From Acestrorhynchus altus (lineage: Eukaryota > Chordata > Actinopteri > Characiformes > Acestrorhynchidae): a stretch of 64,000 nucleotides of DNA. The position numbers were made by a program, and so were the translations under genes. The DNA is taken from the NCBI GenBank assembly GCA_034509495.1, contig CM067513.1:24539169-24603168 (forward strand). The letters are read 5' to 3'. Positions 11,993 through 24,770 of this stretch are shown here, piece by piece; position 1 is the first letter of the stretch; every line of letters begins with the position of its first letter. The notes beneath the pieces are model-generated. The model was not told where the DNA came from. It made no database searches and worked only from the letters and a program-made list of their open reading frames with translations.

Positions 11993-13158
11993 GGGTCATG
12001 GGTCATACTGGAAGGCTGATATAAACAAGTTCAAATGAAAGTTAAGATATGAACATTACAAAATGTCATAAATGTAAATGTAAAATTTAGAAAAACACTG
12101 TGTATGTGGCTCATAAGATTTTATAAACTCCAGATCCATCTTTTGTGTCATTGGATATTTTTGTATCTGCTGCATCTAAGCACATTTTGTTTGCTGTATA
12201 ATTACATGGAGTGAGTGAGGAAGTGACTAATTTTTACACAGAGATGAGAAGATGGACAGAGCGGATGGACAGGTAGAAGGCAAGCCAAGCTGCTCTGACA
12301 CATCCTGCTGTGGCCCAGCAGTGAGCTCAGACAGCCCATCACTTCACTGTCAGCCCTCCGACCCAGATCTTCTCCCCACTCGCGGAGGCCAATAGCTGAG
12401 CTTTGGAAGAGACGGAGGAAGACCCCCCACCCTCTGTGCCTGAACCCCACCGATCCATTCACTCACTGACAAGCTGACTGATCACTCTGACCTATAACAC
12501 TGTGCTGACCCAGAACATCAGCAATTCACACTTGGTCATTTTCATGAAGTCTGAAAAGCTGACTGAGAATGAACTTGTACTGTCCTGTCGAGATCACTGA
12601 GATCTAGCTGTGTCTGCTCTTTTGCCCACTGCTCTGTGGGTGGGTAGAGAAGTCATGTGCCCAGCAGTTTAGTGGGATGGAAATATGTAGAGCAAAATTG
12701 TACCAAAACACATTATGTTGAGATCACGATCAGATCACTCAAAGCACCTTTAGAGGTGGCCAGAGACTGATTTCTTCCTTGTTTAATACAAATGCAAACA
12801 GGATGTGTTGTCTGTGATTTGATTCCTTCAGGCAGGCAGAAATATGTCTATCAAAAAAAGGAGGTTAATACAAGTAATACTTACTGTGGATCTTAGCTTC
12901 TTGCTCCCTGTTGGTCTCTCTCTCTTTCCCTTGTTTTGTGTGCACATTGTTTCACGCTCATGCTTATTTACTGATATATGTTTGCAGTATTACAGAGTGG
13001 GTTCTCTTGAGTTAAATAGTCTGTCACATTGTATTACAGAACAATTACAGGAATGTGAGAACCATCTATTTCTTTACTGTGACACAGAACCCCTGTTCAC
13101 AGGATAATTGTGACAACAATCTGTTTGCAGGAAGTAAAAATTAAGAAATTAAGAACAG
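11993..13158. other. Unique intronic sequence with a GC-rich block
   Basis: 12240-12460 is GC-rich and unique. A minus-strand open frame covers it, but no acceptor/donor pair supports an exon. The rest is unremarkable. Confidence 0.35.
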
Positions 13159-14023
13159 AGACATTCTAAAGTTTGGGCACCCCTAGTCAAAAGTATTGTT
13201 ACTGTGAACAGTTAAGCAAGTTGAAGATGAAATGATCTCCAAAAGGCATAAAGTTAAAGAAGGCACATTCCCTTTATGCAAAAACAGTTTATATACATTT
13301 TCAAAATAACTAAAAAGGAAAAGGGCCCAAAGTAAATCTTTGGACACCCTGCATAGTTAGTACCTAGTAGCACCCCATTTGGCAAGTATCACAGCTTGTA
13401 GAAGCTTTATGAAGCCAGTCAAGTGTCTTTCAATTCTTGTTTGAGGGATTTTTATCCATTCTGCAAAAGTGTCTGTGCCCTTTTTTCTCCAAACAAGCTC
13501 ATTGCGATCAACACTCATTGAGATCTATTTTAACTTCTGTCCAGAGAATTTGTTTTGATGTTCTTTTGCAAACTTCTGATGCTGAATTTTGAGGTGAGAA
13601 TACAGGAGCAGTTTTCTCCTGACTCATCCATGGAGACAGGTGTCACTGTGCAGGTGTCACTGAACAGTAGACCAATGTGTCAAAACTCCACAGTCTGTCA
13701 AATCTTCCTGAAAGTCTTGAAAGTTCTGATTTGCCTTTCTAACAATCTATGGCCAACTGTCTCTGAAAATGTTCTTGGTCTGCTAGACCTTATCTTGGCT
13801 CCCACTACTCCTGTTAACTGCCATTTCTTCATTACATTTCAAACAGAGGAACTCGCATGCCTAATAGCCTTCTCCTGCTTTGTTGGTCCGAACAATTTTC
13901 GTTTTCAGAGTGCTAGGCAGCTGCTTAGAAGAACCCAGGACTGAGGTGTTTATTAAACATCATTCATTCATTCATTCATTCATTCATTCATTCATTCATT
14001 CATGCATTCATCTATTTATTTAT

Positions 14024-14071
<48 letters not shown>

Positions 14072-14404
14072 ATAGAATAAAATTTGCATCACCTGGCCTT
14101 TCCTAACAATGATTTTTGAACAAGCTATAACCCTAACAGGCTAATTAAATTGAAACCTCTGTCAAAGCTTGCTGAATGCTCAAATTTGTTAGGGTTCCCA
14201 TCATATTCCTTTTCTTTTTTCACTCTAAAATTGTACAAACCAAAATAATACACTGGTATTCCTTAAAACATTGAAAAGTGTTTCCACTTTTAACTTCATG
14301 CCTTTTGGAGGTCATTTAATTTACAACTTGCATAAATGTTGAAAGTGACAGTAATTTTAACCAGTAATTTAACCAGGGGTGACAACATTTTAGCATGCCA
14401 CTGT
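13159..14404 (-). mobile_element. Non-autonomous Tc1-like element, family B
   Basis: It begins with aaagtttgggcacccctagt and ends with ccaggggtgacaacatttta and gcatgccactg, which form imperfect terminal inverted repeats. The stretch tagtacctagtagcacccca on the plus strand is the reverse complement of the transposase C-terminal region seen in sense at 40520-40560. The central coding region is mostly lost and has gained a tetranucleotide array. Related ends lie at 40500-40765 and 60845-61085. Confidence 0.65.
13960..14074. repeat. Compound (CATT)n-(TTAT)n-(AAAT)n array
   Basis: CATT units run to about 14010. They are followed by TTAT units and then AAAT units to 14074. The TTAT and AAAT parts are mutually complementary, so the tract can fold back. 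It sits inside the family B element. Confidence 0.9.
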
Positions 14405-14597
14405 ATTCAGTGATGTATTTTAGTGTAAACAGAATCTAGTCATAGTAGATCCATGTCATGTCATGGACAGAAAATACATGTTAATGCCAGATGTAAACAG
14501 GCCCCTAGGCTATATTCACATGACAGGTAAAAGTGGCACAAACACTCCAGCAGTACTTCTGTGTCTGATCCAGTCATACCAGTGCAACATATGTGTG

Positions 14598-16530
14598 TTT
14601 GGGTCATTATCTTGCTACATGATCAAGGATCTTCTGATCAGTTTTGCTGCAATTTTCTTTAAATTGACAAAAACGTTTCTGTAGACGTCTGAGGCCATTG
14701 CTCTGCTGCCATCATGTGTGACATTATCAATAAAGATTAATGATCTGAGAAGAAGCCATTCAAGCCCATACCATGACACTACCTGCACTGTGTTTCACGG
14801 ATGAGCTTTTTGTTTGGAATCATGAGCAGATCCTTTCCATCACATTGGTAAATGTTCATCTTTGTCTAATCAGTCCATAAAACTTTGTCCCAGAGTTTCT
14901 GAGGCTTGTCTCTGTACTTAATTGGGAAATTCCAGACTGACCATCCTAATTAGTTGTTTGCATCTTCTGTTGAAGCCTCCACTATTGTTCATGAAGTCTT
15001 CTACGAAAAGAAGATTGTAAGTAACACTCTTGGCAAAATAATATCTTCTAATGGGTTTTCTTACCACTGCTATGCTGATGACACTCAACTCATCCTCTCT
15101 TTCCCACCTTCTGACACCTAGATCTCAGCCCATCACCTCAAACTCAACCCCAGCAACACTGAACTGCTATTCATTCCTGGAACCACTGGCCCTCGCCCTG
15201 ATCTTACCATTTCCCTTGAGAACTCACTGATCACTCCATCTGCAGAAGCACAGAGCCTTGGTGTAGTTGTGGATGGCCAGTTATCGTTCTCAGCTCATGT
15301 TGCAAACCTGACTCTGTCATGGGGATTTCTCCATAACAACATCAGGAGAATTTGACCTTTTGTGTCTAGAGAGGCCACTCACTCATCCAAAATGCAGCGG
15401 CGTAGCTCGTCTTCAGTGTCCCCAAATTCCGTCATGCAACTCCTCTGCAGCATTCAAAACCTTAGATTCAAAAACTTGCAGGCCTTCAAATTCAAACATG
15501 GAACAGCACCTCTGTACAAGATGGCAATGGTCAAAACTCGAGCTGTACAAGAGCCCTTTGAGCATCAAGTACAGCTCAGATTGATCCACCCTTATTCAGA
15601 TTGCAAGGAAGACAAGCATCCAGACTCTTTTCTGTCCTTGCACCAAAATGTTGGAATTAACTTTTGTGGGGATCCGAACAGCTGAGTCACAGATTGCAGA
15701 TTGAAGACCCATCTGTTTCAAGAGTAATAAAGATTTATACTGAATCTTGTTGGCCCCCGATCTGACATTTGTTTCAATGGCATCTAAGCTTGAGGAACCT
15801 CTGGATTCTAGCTCCTTCTACTAGGTAAGTATATCTGAGTGAACAGCAAAGCACTTTTGTAAGTCACTCTGGATATGGGCATCTGCTAAATGCCATAAAT
15901 GTAAATGTAAATGTAACTCCTGCCCTATGGAGGTTGTTGCTGATGTCACTAACAGTTGCTTTAGGGTCTTCTTTACAGCACTTACAATGTTTCTGTTATT
16001 AACTGCTTTTGTTTTCCTTAATCTACCTGTTTGACATCTGTTACTTAGTACACCAATGACGACTTTCTAGGACATTCTAACTGGTTGTACTGGCTATGGC
16101 CAATATTTGTGGAGTGGCTTTGAATGACCCTTCACAGCTGCTGGTTCTTCACTCATAGACAGTTTTCTGCTTTCCGTGTTGAATACTCCTCTAACTATAA
16201 ATGCACAGTCTGCACAGGCAAAATCCAATTCTGAAACTGAGTGCAGACATTCATTTTTAATTTGTTAATAATCAGTGTAACAGGACAGACCTGGCAACAA
16301 ACCACACCTGCCAGTCACATGTTCCAATACTTTTGCTCACAAGAAAAAATGAGTGAGTTCAGACATTTTCTGAACTGTGTATCAAATCTATATTTAAATA
16401 CCTGGAAATAAAAGCTGAAATGTTGATCTTTTGTTTTATATTCATCTTATATTCAAACCTAAATGTTTTCAGTCAACAGAAAAAAATAAATGGATTAGCT
16501 TAACTCTTCCAATACTTTTGAGAGTTTAAC
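14598..16530. mobile_element. Decayed DNA transposon interrupted by a LINE
   Basis: The left part (14598-15027) contains gggtcattatcttgctac, tgctgccatcatgtgtgac, caataaagattaatga and ccataaaactttgtcccaga. The right part (15916-16530) has ctcctgccctatggaggttg, cacatgttccaatacttttg, taaatacctggaaataaaag and ends tccaatacttttgagag. Both match one fish DNA transposon family with AT-rich termini. The parts are separated by an L2-like insertion. No intact transposase frame remains. Confidence 0.6.
15028..15915 (+). mobile_element. L2-like LINE fragment, 5'-truncated
   Basis: The plus strand encodes CYADDTQLILSFPP (reverse-transcriptase motif with YADD, near 15070), then HHLKLNPSNTELLFIPG and SLGVVVDGQLSFSAHVANL. 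More degenerate C-terminal sequence and a 3' UTR follow. It ends with aagtcactctggatatgggc, atctgctaaatg and a (TAAATG)n-like tail at 15890-15915. In-frame stops and frameshifts make it dead. It interrupts a DNA transposon. Confidence 0.8.
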
Positions 16531-17070
16531 TTTAGACTGAATTAACCAAAATTGTGACATTTTGATGCCTACTGCCACAAAAGCAGACACACACATTCCT
16601 GTCTAACTACTACTCTAACAGACCTGCAGTATGCAAAGAAAGAGGAGCTAATCCCCGCTCTAAGATAATATTCTATATTTACTGTACCTCTCTCCACTCA
16701 TAATAGCATTTTAACACTTATCCTCTCCCCTCCACTGCTCAGAGCCTCGCTCCCACATATGGCCTTCAGGCTGTGCGAGGACATCCCGCTGCCGCTGCAG
16801 CACCTTCCAACACCATGACTTGGCCGAGCTCCACACTCAAACTGCAGCCAAGCCTGATGCACTCTCTTGGTGAAGAGCACACTGCGGGGCCAAGCTGGAT
16901 GTTCAAGAGGCTTGTTCATGTCGGGATTGCCTAATGTGGACACTGATACAGGACCAGTATGAGTTCAGTTTGGGGTTTTGAGATCTTCAGCAGATAGTAA
17001 GGAAGCCAGTGTGAGCCGGTAACTGAGAATCAAATTTCTACTTTGCCAAGATTCTACAGTACTTACAATA
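16531..17070. other. Unique intronic sequence
   Basis: 16700-16950 is relatively GC-rich, with a long minus-strand frame but no convincing splice pair. Nothing else was recognised. Confidence 0.35.
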
Positions 17071-17077
17071 CCACTCT

Positions 17078-17175
17078 ACATGACCAAATGTTTGTGGACA
17101 CCCCTTTTAATAAATACATTCTACACCCTGTACTGAGCTGTCCAGTACCTTTGGGATGAGCTGGAGAGCTGGGGA
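17078..17175. mobile_element. Tc1-like terminal fragment (family C)
   Basis: The motif gaccaaatgtttgtggacac is the terminal inverted repeat of a common fish Tc1 family. It is followed closely by cctttgggatgagctgga, a piece of the coding end of such elements, so most of the element is deleted. A related terminus is at 47235. Confidence 0.5.
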
Positions 17176-17215
17176 TTTTTTTAATTTATTTAGAAGTGCC
17201 AAATATTCAACTCTC

Positions 17216-17575
17216 TTAGGACTCAAGACTCTTATCACTCTGTATCACTCCTCTTAGGACCCTATCAAGTACAATGCTCCCGACACTAGCAGGGTGAAGA
17301 TAAGCACATGATTCCTCTGTTACATGTGAAGCCAGCCACCACTTCTTTTTCAAATTGCCATCATTACATGATTGCAGAGCAGCCAACACACTCAGAGGAA
17401 ACTGCTGGGACCCCAGCTTCAATACAATGGCTAACAGATGACCAGCATTGGGGGAAATGGCCAATATTGCTGTCTTGGACTGTGGCTGCTGATGGCAAGC
17501 AGCATGAACCACGATCCCTGCATCATAGAGGTAGTGGACTAGATAACTGTGCCACTTACATCCCCCGATAAACTT
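17216..17575 (-). mobile_element. Degenerate tRNA-derived SINE
   Basis: On the minus strand the head reads gtaagtggcacagttatcta then ccactacctctatgatgca, followed by the body (gctgcttgccatcagcagcc). It matches a fish SINE with a Leu-tRNA-like head. The B-box region is partly deleted. The plus strand shows the same body as gacactagcagggtgaagat and tgaagccagccaccacttct. Confidence 0.5.
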
Positions 17576-17799
17576 TTTTTAATACCTTTGATTTTAGAAT
17601 CCATGAACAAATGAGCCTGAGACTTCATTGAACAACAAAATCCTCAAGAACTAAATATAAAATCATGTCACTTTGTGTTTACTGAAACAGTGCGTTTAGT
17701 GAAATGCCATCTGTTTGCATGTGCAGTCGAGTGAAAAGTTAGTTCAATTTAACATTCTGATCTTGTAAACATTTTTTTTAAATGTGGACATTTGATCCT

Positions 17800-18490
17800 C
17801 ATTCTAACTTTTTTGAGAGATGAACATCATATAAATAAACACATGAAACATATTTCAAACATCATTTGTAAAACATAATTGATATAAATAAAATTTTCTT
17901 GTGAGGAAAAAGTTAGGACACCCTGTGATCTAATAGCTGGTATTTCCTCCTTTGGCTATCAATTACATGTTTCATTTACAAAACTCATTGACTGGAACAA
18001 AGATTTTCCCACTCTTCCATGCAGAATTATTTTAGCCACGTGATGTTTCAGAGTCAGTCTTTGTACAGATGGTCTTACATTTTCCTCAAACCCCATCTCT
18101 CTAAGGCCCTTCTGTAGCAAAGAAGCACCAAACCATGACACTTGCACTCCCATGCTTCACAGTTGTTATGAGGTTCATTTCCTTAAAATGTTAACTTAAT
18201 TTTGGGTTCATCTGGCTGAGATATATTATTCATATAGAATATTGTTCCACAAAGTCCTGCTCTTTTTCTTTAGTCTTGCCCAGATGTACTTTTTTGACAG
18301 CAAGTTTTTTTTCCTTGCACACCTCCCATGAAATTCAAACTTGTTTGGTCTTTCTGATAGTAATTTTAGGCATTTTAATGTAATATGTAGTAATACGTTT
18401 GGGGTGTGTTTAGTTATATCACTCCATCTCTATATATACCACTCCTCAATATAGTTAAAATGAGGATGAAATGACTATATTTTTAAAAAA
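17800..18490 (-). mobile_element. Tc1-like remnant, family A (copy A2)
   Basis: The terminus tgtgaggaaaaagttaggac is at 17898. The minus frame 18153-17959 contains FEENVRPSVQRLTLKHH and ILHGRVGKSLF, the transposase C-terminal region. The opposite end carries the family motif cctcaatatagttaaaatga. The catalytic core is missing. Confidence 0.7.
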
Positions 18491-18955
18491 ATGAGATTTA
18501 CTCATTAGTAATATACAGAGCTTAAGGAGTTACACTTCAATTTTAATTTGAAAGCCCTAATGAAACTATTCATGTGTTGGAAATTTCAGCTTTTTGTTGA
18601 GTAAAATCCAAACATTGACAAATTGTTACTGACAGCCCACCTGCAAGGACCCTTCTTCCACTGGCCTGTGTTGTACAAACTTGGCAAATTTGGTGAGAAA
18701 AAGGGAACAAGATCAAATCAAGGTGCAGTGTTTTTCCTAATTGTCCTGATGGAAAAGCAACTTTTTTCCTCACCCCCCTCCCTGTTTTTTTTTTTGAGGC
18801 AGGAGTCAGCAGCAGGCTGAGTTATTGTGAAGTGATGGACTACATTGGACTGAGAGCAATCAAAGAGATAGCTTGTGCATCTCCAAATTACCACTGCTTC
18901 TGCCTCTGATTCATCAGTAGGGGCGGTGGCAGTACAGGCCAGCAGGCTCTGCTTA

Positions 18956-19000
<45 letters not shown>

Positions 19001-21029
19001 ACACAACAGAACAAAGCACTCAGAATTATTTGTGGAAATTAAATCTCTGTAGGAGAAGCCTGGCTCAGCCGACTTTGCCTTTCTCCCACTCAGTGGAATT
19101 AAGGGACATTTATTTTCGGTGGAAGAGCTGCTTGGGAAACCTTTTAAACAAGCCCTTGGTTCCGGAAGGAGGAAAAATTGGACGCATGCAATGAGGTAGC
19201 TGCCTGCTTGGCATGTGTCCATTGATGGATGACTGTCAAGTCAGAACTGGTGTCTCACATGACCAAAAACATTTCCTCCATTTGTCGATGCGGGAACATA
19301 CACACACACACAAATTCACATCAACATGAATAGAGGGCTTGTTTTTTTAAATCCTGGAATTTCTTAGATATGGAGTACAGATATCATTTTGATATATAAT
19401 GATACTAAAATACTATAATAATGCAGTTGCACTTACAATTTTATAGAGCAAAGAACATTTATTTATTAAAAATATATTTATTCATAATAAAATAATATTT
19501 TAAATATTCTAAACACCAAAAACAAATAAGAATAAAGAACTGTTAAATTAATAAACCTCCTTGCTATGAAAAACATAATAGATAATATCAAGGTCAGCAA
19601 AAACTATTATATGCCATATATTGTATGATATGACAATAATGTAATTATTGTGACAGGCCTAACTGTACATTCTATTAAAGTTCTCATATTACAGAAATAA
19701 ACCAATTGTTATTTTTAAATAAAAGATCCCTAAAACTATGTATAATATGAAAAATATTACAGTCTCAAATAGTCTTGAATTTTACTGTTTCAGTTAAATA
19801 TTTGGGCATTTACAAATATTCACCTTTTCACAGGGGTGTGAGCATGGCACAATACAGGACTGCCACACAGAAGAGTGTTTATGTCCATTTGTAAATCATA
19901 AGGTACACACATAAAATATGGAGCAACTAAATTGAGAGTATGTTACCAAAGTATAACAGTATAATTGTTCACTATTTCATTAACCTACAAATAACATTTT
20001 TTAATTAAAATTTGTCAGCTTGGTTACTATTTTGTTTGTTTCCTGCAAGTATCATAGTGTTAATATTACCTAAACCTGTAGAGAGAGTACTATGATGCCT
20101 GTTCACCCATTTTCTAAAGATCTTGAAAGGAAGCATTGTCTACGTCCTTTCTTAAGCATTTTATTTGAAGAATACATTTTTACAGTGCAGTAAATACAAC
20201 AGCTGGATTAAGAGAAAATGAGGATGTAAATATGAATTAAGAAACTAATCCACACATATGTCATAAAGGGACAAATACAGTCAAAATACAAAGATGAATG
20301 TAGGATGTGAGACATTTATTTTTTTGTTGAATATCCACCAGAACAAATAAAAATGTCATTTTTTTTCCAAATAAAACTGTTTGCAGATATATATCCAGAA
20401 AATTTATTTTCACTGAATATAGTTTTCTTCTGTTATACAATTTTACCAGCATTGGAGTACAGTCGTCCAAACTTGTCAAAGACATTGCAGGTTGTGAAGA
20501 CAGTCCTGAATGGCTGGAAACAGAAAGAAAAGATTTGGTCATTGGAAACATTTTGGGACATTGTGTTTAATGTGTCGTAGTACAGTATCTTCTATGAGTC
20601 AATATACTGTATTGATATGCTGTATTTTAGCTGCTCAGGCCAAAACACATCTGTGTGTAAATCTAAGGGAGTCAGAAAATGCTTAAAATAAAGACAAATA
20701 TACAGTAATCAACAGTCAGAATGTGTGTTAGTTGTCTGTGTTCTCTGTGAAATGAATGGATCTGTGATTTGTTCAGTTCCAATAGCAGCTCACTTGGTTT
20801 ACTTTAATGAGATTAATTAGATAAATTGGACACTGTATGTACACACTTTACAAAAGTAAACACTGCGTGTCTTTATTTTTATGTATTCATATGTTAATTA
20901 AGATTTATTTTAGACATCTACGTGTATTTTGATGATGACATCTTGATAGAATGTTGTAACTAGCAAAGTTTTAGTACATCAATGTTGTGTGGCACAAATT
21001 ACAAATACACACAAAAAAACACAAGGAAT
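18491..21029. other. Mostly unique intronic sequence
   Basis: 18640-19260 is unique, balanced in composition and holds a (CA)n array. 19380-19665 is very AT-rich, ends in acaggccta and resembles 51540-51840, so it may be a decayed hAT-type MITE. No exon was found. Confidence 0.35.
18958..18998. repeat. (CA)n microsatellite
   Basis: A pure CA array of about 41 bases. Confidence 0.95.
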
Positions 21030-21470
21030 GTTCAGACCAAGACAAGACCAATCAAAATAGTGTTGTGACAGACAGAAGACATAGTCAAAATAATATTAAG
21101 ACAGAGAGGCTGAAATGCTGACTCAAATAAATGTTGATAAGACCAATAAAATAGTGCTGAGACAGAGATGAGAGAATCTCAAAATAATGATGAGACAGAG
21201 GCAAGGCTGAGACAAAACAATGTTCAATCAGAGACAAGGTTAATTGTTGGGACAGAGACAAGGCTAAGTCAAAATTATCTTCAGGTAATGTGGTGTTTGA
21301 GACAAAATGATGTTGAGTAAAAGTCAAAATAAGACAGAGTTTATGACAAGGCTGAGCCAAATAATGTTGGGGCTGAAATAACAATGTGACACAGACAAGA
21401 GAAACTTAAAATAATGTTGAGGGAGAGACAGAGTCAGAGTGGCATTAAGACAGACAAGACAAAGTCCCTT
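21030..21470 (+). repeat. Degenerate ~34-nt minisatellite
   Basis: About 12 diverged units start with gacagagacaaggctgag or close variants and end with tcaaaataatgttga or close variants. Unit length drifts between roughly 20 and 55 bases through indels. The minus-strand frame with repeated LSQH-like residues is a by-product. Confidence 0.75.
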
Positions 21471-22636
21471 CATTTACAGTCTTGAGAATCAGACAGTACA
21501 GAAAGTGCCACAACACAAAGTTGTGTCTAATAAGTGAAGGCAGTGAGGTCACTCTATACACTTTCCTCCACTGCTTCATTCCTCTAATGTCATGTTAGCC
21601 ATGGAGTAACGTGGTCTCTTCATCATAGCTCTAATAGTTTTTCCCAAGCTCAGTCAGCCTGTTAATGATGGATGCCAGAGCCACAACACAAATCCTGACC
21701 TCTTTTTTGCAGTTCTGCAAAAAAAAAAAATCTCAGCGTCAGATATTTTTAGCTGGACTGGATTCAGCCTTTTGCAAGTGGCCTAGTTGCTGCACTACTA
21801 ACAGGCCCTGGTCTCTCTAGGTGTGAGCTCGTGCTCGCTGACCCCCCCTAGAGGAGGACCTGCTCTAACACAGGCCACCTTTCTCCAGCACCACTTACTA
21901 TTCAGAGAGACCGAGTGGAGCATGCAGGAGGATAACAAAGAGAACAAGTGAGGAAGTGAGGAGTGAAGTCAGGCTGGAAAGAGAAAAATACAGAGAGGGA
22001 GGGAGCTAGTTTTGAGAGAGAGAGAGAGAGAGATTTAATTATATATTTTGTTTCTCTCATTTTTTTAAGACTAAAAAAAGACAAAGTTGAGCAAGGACAA
22101 ACTAATGTCATAGACTGGGGCACTGACAATTTCCCTTCTTGCAGGCATGCATGTGATCCCTCTGTCAGTCAGCGTCTGCTGCCATGACAATCATCTGTCT
22201 GCCAGGGCCTCGGGACAGGCTGCAGCCAGCTGCCCTTGTAAACACCACTCAGCGCTGACACTAACGACTGTGGAGCAAACGCGAGTGGACACACCGTCTC
22301 AGGAAAAACGCACTCTGTTAAAATTCTCACAAGAGGGAAGAAAACTCAACATGTTTGTGTTACAGTGACGAGTAAATCAGGGAGCTTGGTCAAAGTTTGA
22401 TGGCTTCACTGCAGTTGACAAGTAATAGCTTGATTGTTGAGTTCAGGCTTCTTTGTCATTATTTTTTTAATATATTTTTTTTTATTTAATGAAATGACAA
22501 AGCACCTACAGACACACGGGCTATAACTTTGGGTGGACCATTGTGATTCAAGCAGAAGGTCGGGTTCAAGCAATATAAAATAGTGTGTTAATACCACACC
22601 ATGCACACAAACTTAGAATTTTGTTATCATATTTAA

Positions 22637-22637
<1 letters not shown>
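21471..22637. other. Unique intronic sequence
   Basis: 21540-21960 and 22130-22370 are unique and moderately GC-rich, with no exon signals. A short (GA)n run lies at 22014-22033. Confidence 0.35.
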
Positions 22638-22677
<40 letters not shown>

Positions 22678-22852
22678 ATAATAATAATACCACTACTACT
22701 ATTATTACTATTACTACAACTACAACTACTACTACTACTAATAATAATACCACTATTACTACTACTACTAATAATACCACTACTACTATTATTACTATTA
22801 CTACAACTACAACTACTACTAATACTACTACTACTACTACTAATAATAATAA

Positions 22853-22884
<32 letters not shown>

Positions 22885-23090
22885 ATAATAATAATAATAC
22901 CACTATTACTACTAATAATAATAATACCACTACTACTATTATTACTATTACTACAACTACTACTACTACTAATACTACTACTACTACTAATAATAATAAT
23001 AATACCACTACTACTATTATTACTATTACTACTATTATTACTATTACTACTACTGCTACTACTACTACTACTACTAATAATAATGATTAT
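22638..23090. repeat. Long trinucleotide array with higher-order pattern
   Basis: About 450 bases of ACT, AAT and ATT triplets. The blocks accactactactattattac and tacaactac, plus AAT runs, recur several times in the same order with a period of roughly 60-90 bases. Long open frames of Leu/Ile or Val on either strand are artefacts of the triplet phase. Confidence 0.95.
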
Positions 23091-23288
23091 TATTATAATT
23101 ATAATAAAATAATAATAATATTTTATGGATATACTTTGGCTAGTAACTTTATACTTTGGATGATTTGTATTTGATACAGTATTACAGTAGTAGTGGTGTG
23201 TATATATACAGTACAGTCAGTGTGAGAGAGTACTATTGAAGATTATTTCAGCGAAAAGGATGGATGTGTTTACCTTAACTTTTTTCTA

Positions 23289-23416
23289 TTACCATATTTT
23301 CAGGACTATAAGCCGGTACTTTTTTTCCACGCTTTAAACCATTATTTTCAGGTGCAGTTTTTTCTTCTTATATATGTTATTTTCCACGGTGCGGCTTATT
23401 GTCCGGAAAATACCGT
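23289..23416. mobile_element. Short MITE with ~30-bp inverted repeats
   Basis: The left end taccatattttcaggactat and the right end ccggaaaataccgtatt are imperfect inverted repeats of about 30 bases. The motif continues as aagccggtac on the left and gtgcggcttattg on the right. It matches the vertebrate MITE type with ggactataagccgc termini and is about 128 bases long. Confidence 0.7.
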
Positions 23417-23555
23417 ATTCCAGTGTCAGACACAGGCGAGGTGTACCTTTTGTCATCTGTTGTCTCAAAAAAACATATGAAAAGTCATTTCAATTATGAG
23501 TGTCAGAGCACACATCTGAAGTGAAAAGAAAAAAAAAAACACATTCAGTAATCTA

Positions 23556-24081
23556 CAGGGGTTAGACAATGAAACTGAAACACCTGGTTTTAGACCACAA
23601 TAATTCATTAGTACGGTGTACTAGGGCCTCCCTTTGCGGCCAATACAGCGTCAATTCGTCTTGGCAATGACATTTTTTTGATACAATCTGGGTTAGCACC
23701 CAAACATCCCTTTCAGACAGCTTCCTCTTGCATCCACAGTTAATCCTGTTGGATGTGGTTTTTCCTTCTTGGTGGTGCTGACATTACTCTGGATACATTG
23801 GCTCTTGATACAGCACAAAGACTTGCTGTCTTGGTCACAGATGCGCCAGCAAGACGTGCACCAACAATTTGTCCTCTTTTGAACTCTGGTATGTCACCCA
23901 GAATGTAGTGTGCATTGCAATATTTTTAGCAAAACTGTGCTCTTATCTGCTAATTGAACCTTCACACTCTGCTCTTACTGATGCAATGTGCAATTAATGA
24001 AGATTGGCCACCAGGCTGGTCCATGAAACCTCAGACACTAAAATGACAGGTGTTTCAGTTTCATTGTCCAACCCCTGTACT
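23556..24081 (-). mobile_element. Internally deleted Tc1-like element, family D copy 1
   Basis: Near-perfect 32-bp terminal inverted repeats: caggggttagacaatgaaac at the left, and gtttcattgtccaacccctg at the right. On the minus strand the transposase N-terminus is recognisable (FKRGQIVGARLAGAS, KTASLC). A deletion then joins the region after ANPDCIKK to the C-terminal segment for KTNWRCIGRKG. About two thirds of the transposase is lost. The same junction occurs in the copy at 50779. Confidence 0.85.
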
Positions 24082-24411
24082 TTAAGAAAGATAATGGTAA
24101 AGCATGGTAGCCTTATACTTCTCTGCCCAGTTGAGTAAAACAACTTAAGAGAAAACTTCTCTTAATTACCTTTAAAAATCATGTAAAGTTAAGATTGTTT
24201 CAGCAAAATGAATGGTTGCCTAAGGCTGTTCTTATGGAAATCATCATAAACTCATAAATGTTTCCATTAAGTATCAAATGTCCCTTAAGTACAAACCGTT
24301 AAGTGTTGTATAAAGTTCCTTAATGGTCAATTCCCTTTAAGGAACCCAAAACCTGTTTAAGGAACAAAAAACTTCAGCTCAACCCTCTGGAGTCAGCATT
24401 CACACCAGCGG

Positions 24412-24511
<100 letters not shown>

Positions 24512-24770
24512 CTTTAAATGAATATTATTATTAAGCAACAAAAATTCAGCTGTTCATATGGTAATGTAGCAGCTCTTACTGGGGAATTATGAGGAGAGAA
24601 AATGTGACAATACATATGACTGGGTTGTTCTCCTGTACATCACCAGGTACAGGAACTAAAAAATGAGAAAATATGGTGTGTGCAATATTTGACACCCTTC
24701 CATTTCAGGACAGGACCAGGCATACTCTAAATAAACCAAAAAACACAAAAAAAACAGGGAATAGAAAAGC

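Noticed and set aside
12202..12462. 86-codon minus-strand frame
   Set aside because: No splice support and unusual composition. Treated as unique non-coding sequence.
15360..15685. Two overlapping plus-strand frames of 74 and 107 codons
   Set aside because: They are pieces of the L2-like LINE C-terminal region in shifted frames, not host genes.
16698..16943. 81-codon minus-strand frame in a GC-rich block
   Set aside because: No polypyrimidine acceptor or GT donor at suitable places, and no recognisable protein motif.
22585..23112. 175-codon Leu/Ile open frame and an opposite Val-rich frame
   Set aside because: Both arise from the trinucleotide array, which contains no stop triplets. No splice sites or conserved residues.
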